Shown one piece after another: positions 1-6,300 of a stretch of DNA of 7,044 nucleotides. How positions within the stretch are numbered: the stretch's first letter is position 1; each line of letters opens with the position of its first letter. The notes beneath the pieces were generated by a model. It had not been told where the DNA came from. It searched no databases and saw only the letters and a program-made list of their open reading frames with translations. This DNA comes from Candidatus Saccharimonadales bacterium (GTDB lineage Bacteria > Patescibacteriota > Saccharimonadia > Saccharimonadales > Saccharimonadaceae). The translations under genes and the position numbers were made by a program. The stretch is taken from assembly GCA_030145955.1 (NCBI GenBank), contig JASLCR010000079.1:1-7044 (forward strand), written 5' to 3'.

Positions 1-1197
1 GCGGCGAAGGAACGCTGGTGTATCATCTTCTTCGTCGTCATTTGAGGTAGGTTCTTGCCAGATATCAGTGGTTGTCTCGCTCGCAAAATGTTCCGCTGCT
101 TCTGTTTGATCAAGATCCATGTTCATCGAGCTGATTTCATCGTCCGCTACCTCGCTACTTGTTGAAGAGTGAGCGGTTTGTGTTGTCGGTGATACCATAG
201 CACCAGGCTGCTCGAGACTTTCTGCTTGTTCGTGGAAGAATTCACTATCAAATCCTGTAGCAATCACAGTAATTACGAGCTCATCTTCCATTTCTGGCTT
301 AAGTGTTGCACCAAAGATAATATTTGCATCCGGAGAAACTGCGCTGGTAATAATCTCGGCTGCTTCCTGGATCTCTGACATGCTCATGTCGTAGCCACCA
401 GTAACATTGAACAATACGCCCTTTGCGCCATCGATAGAGACTTCAATAAGCGGGCTCTCAATCGCCTGTTGTGCTGCTTGCGCTGCGCGTTCTTCGCCGC
501 TTGCACGACCGATACCCATAAGCGCTGAACCAGCGTTGCTCATAATCGCCTTCACGTCTGCAAAGTCGAGGTTGATGAGGCCGTGCTCAGTGATTAGTTC
601 TGAGATACCCTGCACACCTTGGCGCAGTACGTCATCGGCGATCTTAAAGGTCTCAAGAAGTGGTGTACGACGATCAATTGTCTGCAGCAGACGGTCATTT
701 GGAATCGTGATTAGCGTATCAACCTGACGGCCAAGCTGAGCAACTGCCCACTCTGCGTTCTGACGGCGCTTTTCACCTTCGAAGCTGAATGGCTTTGTGG
801 CAACACCAACTACTAGGATACCGAGCTCACGCGCAATGTCTGCCACGACATGGCCAGCACCCGATCCGGTACCACCACCGGCACCGATCGTCACAAATAC
901 CATATCTGCGCCTGCAAGCGCCTGCTTGATATCTTCACGGCTCTCCTCGGCCGCTTCCTGACCCTTTGATGGATCAGCACCAGCCCCAAGACCATTGGTC
1001 GTTTGTTTGCCTAGATGGATCTTAACGTCTGCTTTTGAATTATGAAGCGCTTGAGCGTCTGTATTCATTGCAATAAACTGCACGCCTTGCAGGCCTGCAT
1101 CCTTCATACGATTAACCGCAGAGCCGCCCGCACCACCAACACCAACTACTTTGATGCTTGCAAAGCTTTGAATTTCACTTGGTTTTACTTCAGGCAT
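1..1197 (-). CDS. ftsZ: Cell division protein FtsZ (3' end cut by window edge)
   Basis: FtsZ is the tubulin-like GTPase that polymerises into the cytoplasmic division ring. The 399 residues in the window begin MPEVKPSEIQSF. Seen in order: a GTP-binding glycine loop VVGVGGAGGSAVNRM (17-31), the tubulin signature GGGTGSG (107-113), the catalytic T7-loop NLDFAD (209-214), and the end of the globular core at IATGFD (about 317). An acidic, Ser/Thr-rich, low-complexity linker of about 75 residues follows. The frame leaves the window in DDTPAFLRR, which matches the conserved C-terminal peptide that binds FtsA, so only a few codons should be missing. The ATG at 1197 is supported by a strong Shine-Dalgarno GAGGGGGAG 7 bases upstream and by family-typical N-terminal length. 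The signature loop is slightly divergent: IGAGGGTGSGAGH, where most FtsZ have AGMGGGTGTGAAP. ftsA lies 73 bases upstream, and a separate promoter is possible in that gap. Confidence 0.97.
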   Translation of the reverse strand, partial: MPEVKPSEIQSFASIKVVGVGGAGGSAVNRMKDAGLQGVQFIAMNTDAQALHNSKADVKIHLGKQTTNGLGAGADPSKGQEAAEESREDIKQALAGADMVFVTIGAGGGTGSGAGHVVADIARELGILVVGVATKPFSFEGEKRRQNAEWAVAQLGRQVDTLITIPNDRLLQTIDRRTPLLETFKIADDVLRQGVQGISELITEHGLINLDFADVKAIMSNAGSALMGIGRASGEERAAQAAQQAIESPLIEVSIDGAKGVLFNVTGGYDMSMSEIQEAAEIITSAVSPDANIIFGATLKPEMEDELVITVIATGFDSEFFHEQAESLEQPGAMVSPTTQTAHSSTSSEVADDEISSMNMDLDQTEAAEHFASETTTDIWQEPTSNDDEEDDTPAFLRR

Positions 1198-1204
1198 TGG
1201 TGAT

Positions 1205-1213
1205 CTCCCCCTC
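1205..1213 (-). promoter_or_regulatory. Shine-Dalgarno site of ftsZ
   Basis: On the minus strand this reads GAGGGGGAG, 7 bases before the ftsZ ATG. It is the strongest ribosome binding site in the window and fixes the ftsZ start. It contrasts with ftsA and rpsU, which lack one. Confidence 0.8.
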
Positions 1214-1245
1214 GCTTCTGACTATACAAAAAAGTTACTCATTCT

Positions 1246-1275
1246 AGTATATCATCGTTGAATACAAAAATTAAA
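1246..1275 (-). promoter_or_regulatory. Possible promoter of ftsZ
   Basis: On the minus strand there is a good -10 box TATACT (1246-1251) preceded by TGA, giving an extended -10 (TGnTATACT). An 18-base spacer separates it from a weak -35 TTTAAT (1270-1275) that overlaps the ftsA stop codon. The predicted start near 1239 gives a leader of about 42 bases containing the ftsZ Shine-Dalgarno. An extended -10 can compensate for a poor -35 in sigma70-type promoters, so this is plausible but unproven. ftsZ could also be read through from ftsA. Confidence 0.45.
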
Positions 1276-2527
1276 CTTTAAAACGGCCAAGCAATTTTGA
1301 TAAAAAGCCACCGGCTTTTTCAATACCAGCTTTAGCCTGCTTACCACTGAACTTAGCACCCGATGAGCCACTTTTTTGTGCAGGCAAAACACCCTCTGCA
1401 TCAATCATCATCAGGCCAACTGCGGTCGCAAATTCTGGCTTTTCAGCATCTTCAGATACTCCGCCGTAACCGTTATTTTTTCCAATACGTGCGGCTACAC
1501 CCAGCTTAGCTTTGGCGTAGTCGGCAAGATGTTTGATATTTGCTGTGCCACCGGTCAGCACTACACCGCTCGGCAAGCGCCCTGCTCGCCCTGCTTTTTT
1601 CAGCTCTTTCTGAACTGCTTCAAAAATTTCTTCAAGCCTGGCATCAATAATTTCATCAATTTCCCCAAGATCAAAGCTATAGGTCTGCCCCTCTTCCTTC
1701 AGGGTTACTCCCGAATGACTGTCACGAGTACCGGCATCTGCATGAGCAAGTTTCACCTTTTCTGCAATCTCAGGGTCGGTCTTAAGCCCAATCGCAAGAT
1801 CGTTAGTAATATTCGCACCACCCATAGAAATCACACCCACGTACTGTAAGTCGCCTTCTTCAAATACCGCAACACTTGTTGTTGCGCCACCCATATCAAT
1901 TACTGCAACGCCGTTTTCAAGCTGGGTTTCAGAAAGTACAGATTTCGCACTCGCGAGAACACTCGGTACAATCGTATGCGCGTCAACTTTTGCCATATCG
2001 GCCGCCTTTTGCAGATTATGAAGATAAGGTGCTAACACCGAAATAACATTGGCATTAATCTCAAGTCGCGTGCCTGTCATACCAATCGGATCTTTGATGT
2101 TGTCCTGTCCATCAAGCCGATAGCTATGTGGCACCACCTCGACAATTTCACGATTTGCCGGGATCTTACCAGTGGTCGCTACCTCTTCAAGTCGTGCAAT
2201 ATCATCATGATTAATCTCATGATCCATCGCACCAACCGCGATCATGCCGTCAGCTTTTGTACTAAGAATATGCTGACCATTAATACTCACCGCTGCACCA
2301 TTCACCTGGTAGCCGCTCATTCGTTCAGCCTCACCAAGCGCATCATCAATCGCCGCTGCCGGGCCATTAAGATTTGCTACAACGCCCTTTCGCATACCCT
2401 TGTTTGGCACTTTACCAACACCTACAATCGTCGGTGTACCAGTCGCGCCGTCTATATGACCCACAACACAACGAACCGTCGTCGTTCCTATGTCGATGCC
2501 TACTGCATATCGAGAATTATCTTGCAT
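1271..2527 (-). CDS. ftsA: Cell division protein FtsA, actin-like membrane anchor of FtsZ
   Basis: FtsA is an actin-fold ATPase that tethers FtsZ filaments to the inner face of the membrane and recruits later division proteins. The 418 residues match the usual family length. Visible: phosphate-1 loop GIDIGTTTV (10-18), the FtsA-specific 1C region around 85-165, phosphate-2 loop VIDMGGATTSV (209-219), adenosine motif VVLTGGTAN (322-330), and a C-terminal amphipathic helix AGGFLSKLLGRFKV (405-418) that fits the membrane-targeting sequence. A poorly conserved Gly/Ser/Lys-rich stretch (385-402) links the helix to the core. The ATG at 2527 is the only sensible start because phosphate-1 begins at residue 10. 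There is no convincing Shine-Dalgarno. Instead a near-consensus promoter ends 7 bases before the ATG, implying a leaderless mRNA. The gene follows map by 22 bases and precedes ftsZ, its partner. No murC, ddl or ftsQ lies directly upstream, unlike classical dcw clusters. Confidence 0.97.
   Translation of the reverse strand: MQDNSRYAVGIDIGTTTVRCVVGHIDGATGTPTIVGVGKVPNKGMRKGVVANLNGPAAAIDDALGEAERMSGYQVNGAAVSINGQHILSTKADGMIAVGAMDHEINHDDIARLEEVATTGKIPANREIVEVVPHSYRLDGQDNIKDPIGMTGTRLEINANVISVLAPYLHNLQKAADMAKVDAHTIVPSVLASAKSVLSETQLENGVAVIDMGGATTSVAVFEEGDLQYVGVISMGGANITNDLAIGLKTDPEIAEKVKLAHADAGTRDSHSGVTLKEEGQTYSFDLGEIDEIIDARLEEIFEAVQKELKKAGRAGRLPSGVVLTGGTANIKHLADYAKAKLGVAARIGKNNGYGGVSEDAEKPEFATAVGLMMIDAEGVLPAQKSGSSGAKFSGKQAKAGIEKAGGFLSKLLGRFKV
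1302..1320 (-). repeat. Perfect inverted repeat with T run near the 3' end of ftsA
   Basis: An 8-base arm AAAAAGCC is separated by 3 bases from its exact complement GGCTTTTT. In the ftsA mRNA this can fold into a short hairpin followed by a U run, inside codons 403-409, about 30 bases before the stop codon. Only three GC pairs support the stem and the loop is minimal, so as an intrinsic terminator it would be weak. It could reduce readthrough into ftsZ, or it could be a chance product of the codons for Lys-Ala-Gly-Gly-Phe-Leu. Confidence 0.4.
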
Positions 2528-2534
2528 ACGCTTG

Positions 2535-2564
2535 ATTATAGCCTGATTTCTATGAAATGGTCAA
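2535..2564 (-). promoter_or_regulatory. Near-consensus promoter of ftsA, predicted leaderless start
   Basis: On the minus strand: -35 TTGACC (2559-2564, five of six consensus bases), an 18-base spacer, and a perfect -10 TATAAT (2535-2540). The -35 lies within the last codons of map. Only 7 bases separate the -10 box from the ftsA ATG, so transcription should start at about 2528, at or one base before the start codon. The absence of a Shine-Dalgarno in this gap agrees with a leaderless transcript. Confidence 0.75.
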
Positions 2565-3308
2565 AATTTCAGCACCATCTTCAGTGATAAGCACCGTATG
2601 TTCAAAGTGTGCCGACATACTGCCATCACGTGTCGATATTGTCCAGCCATCAGGATGATTTGCATTAATCTTTTCACCACCAAGTGTTGCCATTGGCTCA
2701 ATCGCGATCGTGTCACCAGCTTTTAGCACCCCACCAGTACCCGCCATGCCGTAGTTTGGAATCTCTGGTGGCATGTGCATTTCCTGCCCTACGCCATGCC
2801 CTACGAGCTCGCGAATAATACCCAGATTTGCACTAGCAAGAACTTTCTCAATCGCTGCCGCAATGTCACCAATACGCGTCCCGTCACCCTTAATCGCATC
2901 AATACCAGCATATAAGCTTCGCTCTGTAGCCTGCAGCAAATGCTTCACGGCGCCTTTTGGCTCCCCACCAATTACCATCGTCACCGCAGAGTCAGTCTTC
3001 ATGCCTTTGTAGGTAATCACTAGATCAAAACTCACAATATCGCCCAATTCAAACGGCTCGTCAGTCGGCACGCCATGCACTATCTCATCATTTTTTGAGA
3101 TACAAATCACATTTGGGAAGCCAACCTCTTTTGTCTTATATGTCGCTTCCGCTCCGCGAGCAACAATCTCACGAGCTACCCATGCATCAACTTCAAGTCC
3201 AGTCATACCTGGCTTTACGTACGACTTCACATCAGACAAAATTCCTCCGAGAATCTTACCGCCCTCGCGCATCGCCTGAATCTGGGCGTCGGTCTTAGGC
3301 GGCTGCAT
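2550..3308 (-). CDS. map: Methionine aminopeptidase, type I
   Basis: This cytosolic dinuclear-metal enzyme removes the initiator methionine from new proteins. The 252 residues (E. coli enzyme 264) form a single pita-bread domain without the type II insert. All five expected metal ligands are visible: D95 (SFDLV), D106 (KTDSA), H171 (GHGVG), E204 (IEPMAT) and E236 (AHFEHT). The conserved substrate-pocket histidines H79 (IVHGVP) and H178 (QEMHMPPEIP) are also present. The numbering nearly equals that of the E. coli enzyme, which supports an intact, active protein. The ATG at 3308 lies inside the end of adk, with a 14-base overlap, and is preceded by GAGG 9 bases upstream, so map is probably translationally coupled to adk. 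adk-map pairing is typical of the spc operon, but infA does not follow here; ftsA does after 22 bases. The gene ends in TAG. Confidence 0.97.
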   Translation of the reverse strand: MQPPKTDAQIQAMREGGKILGGILSDVKSYVKPGMTGLEVDAWVAREIVARGAEATYKTKEVGFPNVICISKNDEIVHGVPTDEPFELGDIVSFDLVITYKGMKTDSAVTMVIGGEPKGAVKHLLQATERSLYAGIDAIKGDGTRIGDIAAAIEKVLASANLGIIRELVGHGVGQEMHMPPEIPNYGMAGTGGVLKAGDTIAIEPMATLGGEKINANHPDGWTISTRDGSMSAHFEHTVLITEDGAEILTIS

Positions 3309-3846
3309 CCCCGACTACCTCAGCATAAATTCGATCGTGTACTTCACCGGCTGTGCCAGTACCATCAAGATGCACAATCTTGATACCATCTTCGGCAAAT
3401 GTACCAAGCACTGGGTACATCTTCTGACGATAAATATTCATACGCTTTGCGATTGTCTCTGGCGTATCTTCCATACGTCCACGCTTCTCAAGGCGTTTCA
3501 TAATCTCACTCTCAGGAACCTCAAGTGCAACAACTACATCAATCGTTTCGCCATTTTCTTCCATGTAGTCTGCCAGCCATTCCGCCTGGACCTTTGTACG
3601 TGGAAATCCATCTACAATAATCTTTTCGTAGTTCTTTGTTTTAGCATCTTTAATAGCCTCATCAAATACTTCATACGTCAGCTCGTCGCTCACTAGTTCG
3701 CCAGACTTCAGCACTTCAATTACTTCAGGATCTTTGCTATTTCGTAGCATCTCACCAGTCGAAAGCCATTTCCAACCCTGACGTACAGCCAACATTTGCC
3801 CCTGCATACTTTTACCGGCACCAGTTGGCCCGAAAAATAAAATCAC
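3295..3846 (-). CDS. adk: Adenylate kinase, short form without the zinc LID
   Basis: Adenylate kinase interconverts ATP + AMP and two ADP. The 183 residues carry a P-loop GPTGAGKS (6-13), the AMP-binding segment LSTGEMLR (28-35), the hallmark DGFPRT (79-84), and a short LID region with paired arginines and an R-x-E-D-x-P-E-x-I pattern (122-132). The long zinc-binding LID of many bacterial enzymes is absent. The P-loop is unusual: canonical adenylate kinases have GxPGxGKGT, whereas here the proline is shifted and Ser-Met follows the lysine. A related NMP kinase cannot be excluded, but DGFPR and position beside map favour Adk. The start codon is GTG at 3846; the P-loop starts at residue 6, so no later start is possible. 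An AGGGG about 10 bases upstream can serve as ribosome binding site. yqeY ends 13 bases upstream and map overlaps the 3' end. Confidence 0.9.
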   Translation of the reverse strand: MILFFGPTGAGKSMQGQMLAVRQGWKWLSTGEMLRNSKDPEVIEVLKSGELVSDELTYEVFDEAIKDAKTKNYEKIIVDGFPRTKVQAEWLADYMEENGETIDVVVALEVPESEIMKRLEKRGRMEDTPETIAKRMNIYRQKMYPVLGTFAEDGIKIVHLDGTGTAGEVHDRIYAEVVGDAAA

Positions 3847-3859
3847 TCTTCTTGTTCCC

Positions 3860-4315
3860 CTATTTTGTTAGTTGTTCTTTGACGATTTTAGCCAGCATTG
3901 CACCGTCAACAGTATTGCCAGCTTTTGCCTTGATGGCACCGATCACCTGTCCCATCGCCTGCGGACCGGCTGCACCAGTAGCTGCGATAGTTTCATCAAC
4001 AAGCGCGCGCACTTCATCTTCGGCTAGTTGACGAGGCAAATACTTTTCAAGTACCGCCACTTCTTTTTTCTCATCTTCAGCAAGTTCTGGACGACCATTT
4101 TTTTCATAGAGATTAATCGATTCGCGGCGTTTTTTTACTTCGCGAGCAATAATTTTCTCTACTTCGCTGTCATCGAGACCAGTCTCACGCTTCCCCAGGG
4201 CAACCTCCTCATTCAAGATTGCAGCCTTAAGATTACGTAATACATCCCCCTCAAAACGATTGCCGCCTAAAAGGGCGGCTTTCATATCGTCTTGGATTTG
4301 AGTCGAAAGACCCAT
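3860..4315 (-). CDS. yqeY: YqeY/GatB-like domain protein
   Basis: The 151-residue protein matches the YqeY family in full length. Recognisable stretches are VLRNLKAAILNEEV (25-38), REVKKRRESINLYEKNGRPELAEDEKKEVAVLEKYLP (split across about 57-93), and the C-terminal tail domain with MGQVIGAIKAK and a final Leu-rich helix. The tail resembles the C-terminal domain of GatB, the amidotransferase subunit that handles misacylated tRNA, so tRNA binding is suspected for the family. No catalytic residues are known and the exact role is unresolved. It starts 4 bases after the rpsU stop, a pairing of S21 and YqeY common in bacteria, which suggests co-transcription and a translation-related job. A GGAG lies 12 bases before the ATG, rather far, so coupling to rpsU termination is likely. 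It ends in TAG. Confidence 0.93.
   Translation of the reverse strand: MGLSTQIQDDMKAALLGGNRFEGDVLRNLKAAILNEEVALGKRETGLDDSEVEKIIAREVKKRRESINLYEKNGRPELAEDEKKEVAVLEKYLPRQLAEDEVRALVDETIAATGAAGPQAMGQVIGAIKAKAGNTVDGAMLAKIVKEQLTK
4262..4279 (-). repeat. GC-rich inverted repeat in the 5' part of yqeY
   Basis: GCCGCC and GGCGGC form a perfect six-pair GC stem with a six-base loop, covering yqeY codons 13-18 (Ala-Ala-Leu-Leu-Gly-Gly). It lies about 40 bases after the rpsU stop codon, so it could stabilise the 3' end of an rpsU transcript. There is no U run in the sense direction, so it is not an intrinsic terminator. The encoded peptide may by itself explain the symmetry. Confidence 0.3.
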
Positions 4316-4319
4316 TGGC

Positions 4320-4535
4320 CTAGCGTACTCCGAGGCGCATCTTTGCTAATTTGTCAGCCTTACGAGCACGGCGGATAATCGCTTTTTTACGGCGCTCCAC
4401 TTTGCTAATAGGCTTTGAAAAGCGCTGGCTCGCTTTCGCAGTCGAAAGCACACCGCTCTGAAGCACCTTTCGGTTGAAGCGACGGATAATGTTCTCGTTC
4501 GCCTCTCGTTCGTCTTTACGTGTTACTTGTACCAT
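4320..4535 (-). CDS. rpsU: Small ribosomal subunit protein bS21
   Basis: bS21 sits on the 30S platform near the 3' end of 16S rRNA and assists initiation on mRNA. The 71 residues equal the family length. The pattern NIIRRFNRKVLQSGVL (15-30) matches the conserved N-terminal helix (compare ALRRFKRSCEKAGVL of E. coli), followed by RFSKP and a strongly basic tail VERRKKAIIRRARKADKLAKMRLGVR typical of S21. The ATG at 4535 fits the family start. No Shine-Dalgarno is visible upstream, and an extended -10 promoter sits 10 bases away, so the mRNA probably has a leader of about four bases. yqeY follows after 4 bases. It ends in TAG. Confidence 0.93.
   Translation of the reverse strand: MVQVTRKDEREANENIIRRFNRKVLQSGVLSTAKASQRFSKPISKVERRKKAIIRRARKADKLAKMRLGVR
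4432..4449 (-). repeat. Hairpin-forming inverted repeat inside rpsU
   Basis: In the mRNA sense GCTTTCG and CGAAAGC form a perfect seven-pair stem closing a four-base ACTG loop, across rpsU codons 29-35. Perfect stems of this size with a tetraloop are noticeable in a 216-base gene. It may be an RNA element (for example autoregulatory or a processing site) or coincidence. Confidence 0.35.
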
Positions 4536-4545
4536 ATCGTTAGCT

Positions 4546-4574
4546 ATTGTAACAGATAGAAAGTAGATTTACAA
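4546..4574 (-). promoter_or_regulatory. Promoter of rpsU with extended -10, very short leader
   Basis: On the minus strand: -35 TTGTAA (4569-4574), an optimal 17-base spacer, and -10 TACAAT (4546-4551) preceded by TGT, forming an extended -10. The -10 box ends 10 bases before the rpsU ATG, so the expected start near 4539 leaves a leader of about four bases. The promoter occupies most of the 46-base gap after recJ. No terminator is visible in that gap, so some readthrough from recJ is possible. Confidence 0.65.
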
Positions 4575-4581
4575 CACATCG

Positions 4582-6300
4582 TCAAAATGTTTCCTCAGAT
4601 GCCTGGGTAGCCACGAGATGGAGTAAGCGACCTTCTACGCTCCGTCGCCCCTGCCACTCATTAATATCTGGTTGGTACCACACTGATATCTCAGCGCTTG
4701 GCTCGACAAAGAAATGATCCGGTGCATTGAAAGCAAGAAATTGCAAAATTACACCATTTTGACTACGTGTTTCGATCTTTACATGTTGTCCGTCCGCACC
4801 CATGCGCCGCACATGCAACACGATCAAGTTTTCAGAACGTAAGATTGGCTGCGGATTACCATTACCGAATGGTTCAAGTGCCGCGATCTGCTCTACCAAT
4901 TCCTCACCCACATGATCAATATCCGCCAGTACGTCTGCTTCTGGCAAGAGCTTGCTCTGCTCGTTGGCAAGATTGAAGCCTTGTTCTTTGTAAAACTTAT
5001 TTACTCTCTCACGAAAAGCTTGAATATTTTTTGTCGGCAATGAGACACCCGCCGCCGCCCTATGCCCGCCGCCTTTTGTGATGATATCGTCAGCACTACG
5101 AATCGCATCCGCAGCCGAGAAGTCACCATAGCTACGCGCGCTACCCTTTGCTTCATCACCCATTTCCTGTAACACGAACGTTGGTTTTTTATACTTTTCA
5201 AGAAGTTTTGCTGCCACAATGCCTACAATGCCATGATTCCATTCCGGTGCACTCACGACCAATACCGAATCGTCCGCATGTTGCTCCGCCTGCACTATTG
5301 CTGCCTTGTAGATTTTATCCTGATCTGCACGCCTGGCAGTATTAAGTGCATCGAGCTCCTGAGCTTTTTCAAATGCCACCATAGGATCACGCGCGACTAA
5401 CATATCAAGCGCGATTTGTGCCGTCTCAAGCCGTCCTGCTGCATTCATGCGTGGCCCCAAACCAAAGCCAAGACTCCGTGCGTTCACCTTCCCTGGCTCT
5501 ACTTTACTGACTGCCATGAGCGCCTTCAGCCCAGGACGTCTCGTTTTATCGAGCACCTTCAATCCCCAATATACATTCGCTCTATTTTCATCCACCAATG
5601 TCACCACATCGCACACCGTTCCGAGCGCCACAAGATCAAGCAACCACTTCTCTTGCCCGTCTTCAAGTCCCTTTAATCGCGTTTGTAGTGCCTGCACCAG
5701 TTTAAACGCCACACCACACCCTGCCAGATCAAGAAATGGATATATTTCTCCTGATTTTTTCGAGCCATCTTTCAAGATAAGATTTTCATACTCATCCGGA
5801 TAGCCTTGGAGAAGTCGCTTTGGATTAATCACCGCGACTGCCGGAGGCTGCGTGGGAGCAACGTTGTGATGGTCAGTCACAATTACATCAACACCTAGCT
5901 CAGCTGCTCGAATAATCTCTTTTTCGCTCAAACTACCACAATCCACGGTCACAATAAGCTTCGCACCGGTCTTTGCAATCCGCTCAATCGCATCGACCGT
6001 CAGCCCATACCCCTCGACAAAACGATTTGGAATAAATGCATCGACGTTCTTTAGCCCAAAACTCGCAAATGCATCCAACAGAATTGTTGTTGCAGTTAAT
6101 CCATCAATGTCATAGTCACCATAGATGGTAATTTTTTCTTGTTTTTCGTAAGCTTCCACAATCCGATCAACCGCCTGAGCCATGTCTGGCAAAAGAAACG
6201 GATCGTGTCTTCCGTCATAACTTGGATTTAAGAAAGCCTCGCGCTTCTGGGGCGTATCGAGGCCTCTTTTCTTAAGAATCTGCGAAAAAATATCGGTCAT
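4582..6300 (-). CDS. recJ: Single-stranded-DNA exonuclease RecJ
   Basis: RecJ is a manganese-dependent 5'-to-3' exonuclease on single-stranded DNA used in recombination repair and mismatch repair. The 572 residues are close to E. coli RecJ (577). Visible DHH-superfamily motifs: YGDYDIDG (60-67), VDCGS (119-123), VTDHH (141-145) and ALGTVCDVV (225-233) with D231. Further along are GPRMNAAGR (282-290), WNHGIVGIVAAKL (354-366) and the DHHA1 signature GGGHRAAAG (410-418). The C-terminal part (about 455-565) corresponds to the OB-fold DNA-binding domain. An extra loop of about 22 residues, rich in charged residues, separates NPK (159-161) from the DLAGCGVAFK motif (191-200). The ATG at 6300 overlaps the TAA of the preceding regulator gene by one base (TAATG) and has no clear Shine-Dalgarno, pointing to translational coupling. 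It ends in TGA. Confidence 0.96.
   Translation of the reverse strand: MTDIFSQILKKRGLDTPQKREAFLNPSYDGRHDPFLLPDMAQAVDRIVEAYEKQEKITIYGDYDIDGLTATTILLDAFASFGLKNVDAFIPNRFVEGYGLTVDAIERIAKTGAKLIVTVDCGSLSEKEIIRAAELGVDVIVTDHHNVAPTQPPAVAVINPKRLLQGYPDEYENLILKDGSKKSGEIYPFLDLAGCGVAFKLVQALQTRLKGLEDGQEKWLLDLVALGTVCDVVTLVDENRANVYWGLKVLDKTRRPGLKALMAVSKVEPGKVNARSLGFGLGPRMNAAGRLETAQIALDMLVARDPMVAFEKAQELDALNTARRADQDKIYKAAIVQAEQHADDSVLVVSAPEWNHGIVGIVAAKLLEKYKKPTFVLQEMGDEAKGSARSYGDFSAADAIRSADDIITKGGGHRAAAGVSLPTKNIQAFRERVNKFYKEQGFNLANEQSKLLPEADVLADIDHVGEELVEQIAALEPFGNGNPQPILRSENLIVLHVRRMGADGQHVKIETRSQNGVILQFLAFNAPDHFFVEPSAEISVWYQPDINEWQGRRSVEGRLLHLVATQASEETF

Noticed and set aside
1376..1849. Plus-strand open frame of 157 codons opposite ftsA
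   Set aside because: It is antisense to a certain FtsA gene, is rich in Cys, His and Asn with no recognisable domain, and has no ribosome binding site. It reflects the codon pattern of the real gene.
2528..2549. infA between map and the next gene, as in the spc operon
   Set aside because: The gap is only 22 bases, so no gene fits.
2126..2587. Plus-strand open frame of 153 codons opposite ftsA and the end of map
   Set aside because: It spans two well-supported minus-strand genes and their promoter, with a biased composition and no family resemblance.
3337..3696. Plus-strand open frame of 119 codons opposite adk
   Set aside because: Antisense to adk including its DGFPRT region; Cys/Phe/Asn-rich shadow translation without any domain.
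4536..4581. Intrinsic terminator after recJ
   Set aside because: The 46-base gap has no GC-rich stem followed by a U run; it is filled by the rpsU promoter.
4582..4584. Possible recoding of UGA as glycine (as in some Patescibacteria)
   Set aside because: No gene has an internal in-frame TGA, and recJ ends properly at TGA after a full-length protein, so the standard bacterial code fits.
5416..5803. Overlapping plus-strand frames opposite recJ
   Set aside because: Two frames read over the same conserved RecJ core; neither looks like a protein family.
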